This document shows positions 7,101-9,503 of a stretch of DNA of 9,503 nucleotides, in pieces. The stretch covers positions 3,708 to 13,210 of the forward strand of contig MIBM01000410.1 in the NCBI GenBank assembly GCA_001830645.1, given 5' to 3'. Each line of letters starts with the position of its first letter. Positions within the stretch are counted from its first letter, which is position 1. The translations under genes were made by a program, and so were the position numbers. Under the pieces are notes generated by a model. It saw nothing but the letters and a program-made list of their open reading frames with translations. It did not search any database and had not been told where the DNA came from. The stretch comes from Spirochaetes bacterium RIFOXYC1_FULL_54_7 (GTDB lineage: Bacteria; Spirochaetota; Spirochaetia; Treponematales; UBA12059).

Positions 7101-7871
7101 ATGAAGACCATGCTGTTTGTAATTGATGCCGGCAACACCAATATCGTTGGTGGTGCCTATGAAAATGGCCGTCTGGTCGAAACCATGCGGATTCGCACCG
7201 TCCAGGGCAAGACAGAAGATGAGTATGCCGTCATCGTCCGTGTGCTCCTTGAAGACCGCGGCATAGATCCTGAACAAATCGACCGGGTCATCATCAGTTC
7301 TGTCGTCCCACAGCTCACCTCATCGATAGAAAAGATGGCCAGGCACCTGTTCAATGTCGAACCTGTCACCCTGGGACCAGCCTTGTATGCGAAGTTGCCG
7401 GTCAAAGTCATCGCTGTCGACGAGATCGGCTCAGACCTCGTAGCCGATGCACTGGCTGCCTGGAACCGTTTCGGTGGTGCCTGCCTTGTTGTCGATTTCG
7501 GCACAGCCCTCACTTTTACTGCAGTAGACGCGACAGGGAGGATCGCCGGGGTTTCGATTGCACCAGGCCTGGGAACAGCCGCAGGATCCCTTTCACGCAA
7601 CACGGCACAGTTGCCTTCAGTGCCCCTAGAGGCACCATCCTCGGCAATGGGATCCAATACCATTCAAGCTATACAGGCTGGCGTCATATTGGGATATACA
7701 GGGCTGGTTGAATACATGGTCAAAAGAATCACAGCCGAGCTTGGTGGAGCAAAAGTCGTGGCAACAGGGGGCATGTGCAGAGTAATTTCCGGTCTTACCA
7801 ATGTGTTCGATGCCATCGAGCCTGACCTGACCCTCGATGGATTGGCTTCCATGGAGAGATTTCTGTACTGA
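7101..7871 (+). CDS. coaX: Type III pantothenate kinase
   Basis: 256 residues, the usual CoaX length. It phosphorylates pantothenate to 4'-phosphopantothenate, the first step of CoA synthesis, and belongs to the ASKHA fold. Visible: phosphate-binding VIDAGNTN (7-14), VIISSVVPQ (63-71), GSDL (110-113) with the expected catalytic Asp112, VVDFGTALTF (130-139), the glycine-rich GVSIAPGLGTAAGSL, NTAQLPSVPL, and a C-terminal GSNTIQAIQAGVILGY with VVATGG. Most family members have Arg after the catalytic Asp (GADR); here it is Leu113. Two starts are possible: ATG at 7101 or ATG at 7110. The second gives MLFVIDAGNTN, the family's typical beginning, and fits the predicted transcription start better. 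Neither has a Shine-Dalgarno. Single gene, convergent with the small gene at 7905; the 33 bp between them holds no visible terminator. Confidence 0.95.
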   Translation: MKTMLFVIDAGNTNIVGGAYENGRLVETMRIRTVQGKTEDEYAVIVRVLLEDRGIDPEQIDRVIISSVVPQLTSSIEKMARHLFNVEPVTLGPALYAKLPVKVIAVDEIGSDLVADALAAWNRFGGACLVVDFGTALTFTAVDATGRIAGVSIAPGLGTAAGSLSRNTAQLPSVPLEAPSSAMGSNTIQAIQAGVILGYTGLVEYMVKRITAELGGAKVVATGGMCRVISGLTNVFDAIEPDLTLDGLASMERFLY

Positions 7872-7904
7872 TTTTCCTGTTTTCAATCTCCTGGGATCCG
7901 GTTG

Positions 7905-8348
7905 TTAAATCTTCAACAATTCATTCAACTCGTCACCAGATACCTGATTCTCGTCATTCATGACACCGTTCAGACTTTCTCTGAGAATTTCTCGTAAATC
8001 CGAGCTAGCAGCACGATGGGCATTCATCATGCGGGACATCTCATCAGCAGAACTTGATAGATTGACTGCCATGCTTGAATCTGCTGCCAGCAGACGCTCC
8101 AAAGCATCTGCCATGGTAGTTGCGATATCGGCCAGGAGTTTCATGTAATCAGGACGATCTGCAAGATGCGGCTTTTCAAGCACAAGTTCCCGTATCCTAC
8201 GGAAGGAGCCATCGGTGATCCGGGCAACTGCAGCTATTGTATCGCCAAGGATCTCCGGATCAGCTTCGAGTCTTGAGGCATCCGCCAAGAATCGCGAGAG
8301 GCTGTTGATGAGATACAAGTCATCTTGATAATGCAATACTTGAGACAT
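7905..8348 (-). CDS. Small helical protein of unknown function
   Basis: About 147 residues from ATG at 8348 (MSQVLHYQDDLYLINS...) to TAA. The composition suggests an almost wholly alpha-helical, acidic, soluble protein, with heptad-like Leu/Ile/Met spacing in ITTMADALERLL-type segments and an acidic end (DELNELLKI). There is no signal peptide, membrane segment or catalytic motif, and I do not recognise the family. The frame is open to a TTG at 8423, with another ATG at 8414; these would add a stretch with a CxxC (CMLC). None of the starts has a Shine-Dalgarno. I prefer 8348 because TACAAT lies six bases upstream with a matching -35 box. The gene is divergent from rpsF and convergent with coaX. 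Confidence 0.65.
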   Translation of the reverse strand: MSQVLHYQDDLYLINSLSRFLADASRLEADPEILGDTIAAVARITDGSFRRIRELVLEKPHLADRPDYMKLLADIATTMADALERLLAADSSMAVNLSSSADEMSRMMNAHRAASSDLREILRESLNGVMNDENQVSGDELNELLKI

Positions 8349-8354
8349 GCGGCC

Positions 8355-8383
8355 ATTGTAATCTGACCCAGCCTTGCGGTAAA
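8355..8383 (-). promoter_or_regulatory. Candidate promoter abutting the start of the small helical gene
   Basis: On the minus strand, TTTACC (8383-8378, 4 of 6) is followed by 17 bases and then TACAAT (8360-8355, 5 of 6). The -10 ends six bases before the ATG at 8348, so the mRNA would be leaderless. The repeated CTCTGTCCC motif sits directly upstream of the -35. If translation really begins at 8414 or 8423, this would be coding sequence instead. Confidence 0.45.
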
Positions 8384-8455
8384 GGGGACAGAGCATGCAA
8401 TTCTGGCCGTGCATGGAATTCAAGCCGTCACTGCTGTATATCCATTCCTTTCTGC

Positions 8456-8485
8456 TTGATGCTCTACCACGTTTTTCACTATAAT
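8456..8485 (+). promoter_or_regulatory. Promoter of the rpsF cluster
   Basis: TTGATG (8456-8461, 4 of 6), an 18-base spacer, then a perfect TATAAT (8480-8485). Transcription should start near 8492, giving a leader of about 90 bases before rpsF. Confidence 0.75.
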
Positions 8486-8499
8486 ACCGTGATTTGCAA

Positions 8500-8560
8500 G
8501 CCGGATACCCTTATTGGGTCATTCAGCCGGCATCTCCTTATCCGTCCGGTATGGACGGAT
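8500..8560 (+). promoter_or_regulatory. Structured leader of rpsF, candidate S6:S18 autoregulatory element
   Basis: Two hairpins can form in the leader. The first: GCCGG (8500-8504) with CCGGC (8527-8531), enclosing ACCC-TTATT-GGGT (8507-8519) and leaving an asymmetric internal loop. The second: ATCCGTCC (8540-8547), loop GGTAT, GGACGGAT (8553-8560), eight perfect pairs. Many bacteria control rpsF by S6:S18 binding a leader RNA with a conserved CCG. CCG is present in both hairpins here, but I cannot confirm the exact motif by eye. No T run follows, so it is not an ordinary terminator. Confidence 0.45.
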
Positions 8561-8581
8561 CATAGACCACAGGGAGGACTC

Positions 8582-8863
8582 ATGAGACCTTACGAACTTG
8601 TTACGATCTTTCCGACGGAAGAGGATATCTACCGTCCCGCGAAAGAAACAGTCACCGCCGAGCTCAAGAAGCAAGGCGCGGAAATCGTCCGTGAAGACGA
8701 GATGGGCGAGCGGCAGCTTGCATATATGATCAAGAACCACCAGCGTGGACGGTATGTCCTGCATACCATCAACATGGCGCCGGACAAGCTGATCATGGCA
8801 GAGAAGGTCTTCAAACTGAACACCGGTATCCTGAAATATCTGTTCGTCCGTCTGGATGACTGA
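8582..8863 (+). CDS. rpsF: Small-subunit ribosomal protein S6
   Basis: 93 residues, typical for S6, which binds 16S rRNA with S18 in the 30S platform. The start MRPYELVTIFPTEED is the S6 hallmark, and GERQLAYMIKNHQRGRYVLHTI matches the family core, ending in LKYLFVRLDD. The frame is open back to 8456, but the true start is ATG at 8582, with GGGAGG seven or so bases upstream; the upstream part is promoter and leader. It is the first gene of the rpsF-ssb-(rpsR) cluster, with ssb 11 bases downstream. Confidence 0.97.
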   Translation: MRPYELVTIFPTEEDIYRPAKETVTAELKKQGAEIVREDEMGERQLAYMIKNHQRGRYVLHTINMAPDKLIMAEKVFKLNTGILKYLFVRLDD

Positions 8864-8874
8864 CAGGAGGCGGT

Positions 8875-9375
8875 ATGGCCGATCTGAGCATTGCCGTTCT
8901 TGTCGGGAGACTGACCAGGGACGCTGAACTGAAGTATACCAACTCGGGCCAGGCAGTCTGTCATTTTTCTGTGGCCACCAGTTCACGGCGCAAGAAGAGC
9001 GACCAATGGGTCGACGAAGCCAGCTTCTGGGAAATCGACCTGTGGGGAAAGCAGGGCGAATCCATCAACCAGTACCTGACCAAAGGCAAATTGGTAGCGG
9101 TGGAAGGAGCCATGCGCCAGGATCGATGGGAGCAGGATGGCCAGAGCCGCATGAAGGTGATTGTCAATGCCAACACTGTCCAGCTCCTTGGTAGTGGCCA
9201 AGGTTCCGGTGGCAGCAGTGGCCAGTCGTATGGAAACCAGGGCACTGGTTCCTCTGCAGGAGGCCAGCAGCCCTCCGACAGCCGTGAGTGGCAAGGCCAT
9301 GATGCACCAAGATCGCAGGGCCCAGCTCCAAAGGCACCCGAGTCCGACGATTTTTCGGACGATATACCGTTCTGA
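8875..9375 (+). CDS. ssb: Single-stranded DNA-binding protein
   Basis: 166 residues. An OB-fold domain spans about 1-107, starting ADLSIAVLVGRLTRDAELKYT, with FWEIDLWGKQGESINQYL and KGKLVAVEGAMRQDRW. A Gly/Ser/Gln-rich flexible linker follows (about 108-157). The acidic tip DDIPF (162-166) is the docking peptide that recruits replication and repair partners. As a homotetramer it should coat single-stranded DNA during replication, recombination and repair. A strong AGGAGG (8865-8870) precedes the ATG. It sits 11 bases after rpsF and 45 bases before the next gene, the usual bacterial arrangement that ties SSB supply to ribosomal protein synthesis. The length and tail are normal, and no oddities are seen. 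Confidence 0.97.
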   Translation: MADLSIAVLVGRLTRDAELKYTNSGQAVCHFSVATSSRRKKSDQWVDEASFWEIDLWGKQGESINQYLTKGKLVAVEGAMRQDRWEQDGQSRMKVIVNANTVQLLGSGQGSGGSSGQSYGNQGTGSSAGGQQPSDSREWQGHDAPRSQGPAPKAPESDDFSDDIPF

Positions 9376-9420
9376 TTACGGTACATGCCTGGAATGGCAT
9401 ATAACTGAAGGAGTATTACG

Positions 9421-9503
9421 ATGTCCGATATGAACCAGAACAGGGATGACCGCTCTTCGCGCGGTCAGGATGACGAACCTCGCAGGGATGGCGACGACCG
9501 CGG
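9421..9503 (+). CDS. rpsR: Start of probable ribosomal protein S18 gene (cut by window edge)
   Basis: Only 27 full codons are visible, beginning MSDMNQNRDDRSSRGQ and rich in Asp, Arg and Gly. AAGGAG (9408-9413) lies seven bases before the ATG. The S18 core is outside the window, so the call rests on position: rpsF-ssb-rpsR is a very common order. A charged, low-complexity N-terminal extension before the S18 core would fit spirochaete S18 proteins (inference). A small 5 bp hairpin (ATGCC/GGCAT, 9385-9400) lies in the ssb-rpsR gap and may have no function. Confidence 0.6.
   Translation, partial: MSDMNQNRDDRSSRGQDDEPRRDGDDR

Larger units (their letters stand above)
23..8393. repeat. Dispersed 9-mer GGGACAGAG, five copies
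   Basis: The span here covers the outermost copies only. Exact copies are at 23-31 (+), 1556-1564 (-), 4764-4772 (+), 6194-6202 (-) and 8385-8393 (+). The first two share a 15-base identity (CTGAGCTCTGTCCCT, as read on one strand), and the third and fifth share GGGACAGAGCAT. A near copy, GGGACAGGGC, is at 4168-4177. Four copies lie inside or at the edge of different reading frames and one is upstream of the helicase gene. The function is unknown. Confidence 0.6.

Noticed and set aside
7157..7663. 168-codon open frame opposite coaX
   Set aside because: It is a shadow of the confident coaX frame, with a Ser/Thr/Arg-rich composition typical of antisense translations.
8428..8445. Mini-frame MDIQQ-stop on the minus strand with AAAGGA upstream
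   Set aside because: It could be a leader peptide or a frameshifted start of the 7905 gene, but five codons give no real support, and the promoter near 8378 would exclude it from the mRNA.
8961..9386. 141-codon open frame opposite ssb
   Set aside because: It is antisense to ssb, rich in Pro/Trp/Ser because it reads the Gly-rich linker backwards.
9385..9400. Hairpin ATGCC/GGCAT between ssb and the next gene
   Set aside because: Only five pairs and no T run; too weak to call a terminator or attenuator.
1..9503. Mobile elements, CRISPR arrays, tRNA or rRNA genes
   Set aside because: None seen on either strand: no transposase or integrase motifs, no regularly spaced repeats, no cloverleaf with a T-loop consensus.

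Overview
The window looks like chromosomal housekeeping DNA from a spirochaete of the Spirochaetales (Treponema/Spirochaeta-like, roughly 50% GC). The signs are a spirochaete-style DEAH helicase resembling Borrelia HrpA, the rpsF-ssb-(rpsR) cluster with an extended, highly charged start to the last gene, and two predicted lipoproteins with relaxed lipoboxes. I see no phage, transposase, CRISPR array or tRNA gene. This lineage call rests on protein resemblance only.

Layout. (1) Minus strand 1-1518: a thiamine uptake operon with a strong promoter, a TPP riboswitch, thiB (thiamine-binding lipoprotein) and the start of thiP (permease, cut by the window edge). (2) Plus strand 1594-4110: an HrpA-like DEAH helicase whose Walker A motif has Val in place of the Gly before the catalytic Lys. 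(3) Minus strand 6980-4222: a probable operon hisS - lipoprotein of unknown function - trmB, with an 18 bp gap and then a 25 bp overlap. (4) Plus strand 7101-7871: coaX, type III pantothenate kinase, divergent from hisS across a 120 bp gap that carries a 17 bp inverted repeat. (5) Minus strand 8348-7905: a small helical protein I do not recognise. (6) Plus strand from 8456: promoter, structured leader, rpsF, ssb and the start of a gene that is probably rpsR.

How the genes work together. thiB and thiP import thiamine or its phosphates and are switched off by TPP. hisS and trmB both serve tRNA function, with an envelope lipoprotein gene between them. coaX makes 4'-phosphopantothenate for CoA. 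The rpsF cluster couples the S6/S18 ribosomal pair to SSB.

Worth a second look: the altered Walker A in the helicase; the 9-mer GGGACAGAG five times in 9.5 kb (about 0.07 expected by chance); several genes with promoter-like boxes directly abutting their start codon and no Shine-Dalgarno, which suggests leaderless mRNAs; and structured leaders or dyads in front of rpsF and between hisS and coaX. I do not see a clearly novel multi-gene system here. No stretch above 300 bp lacks a gene.
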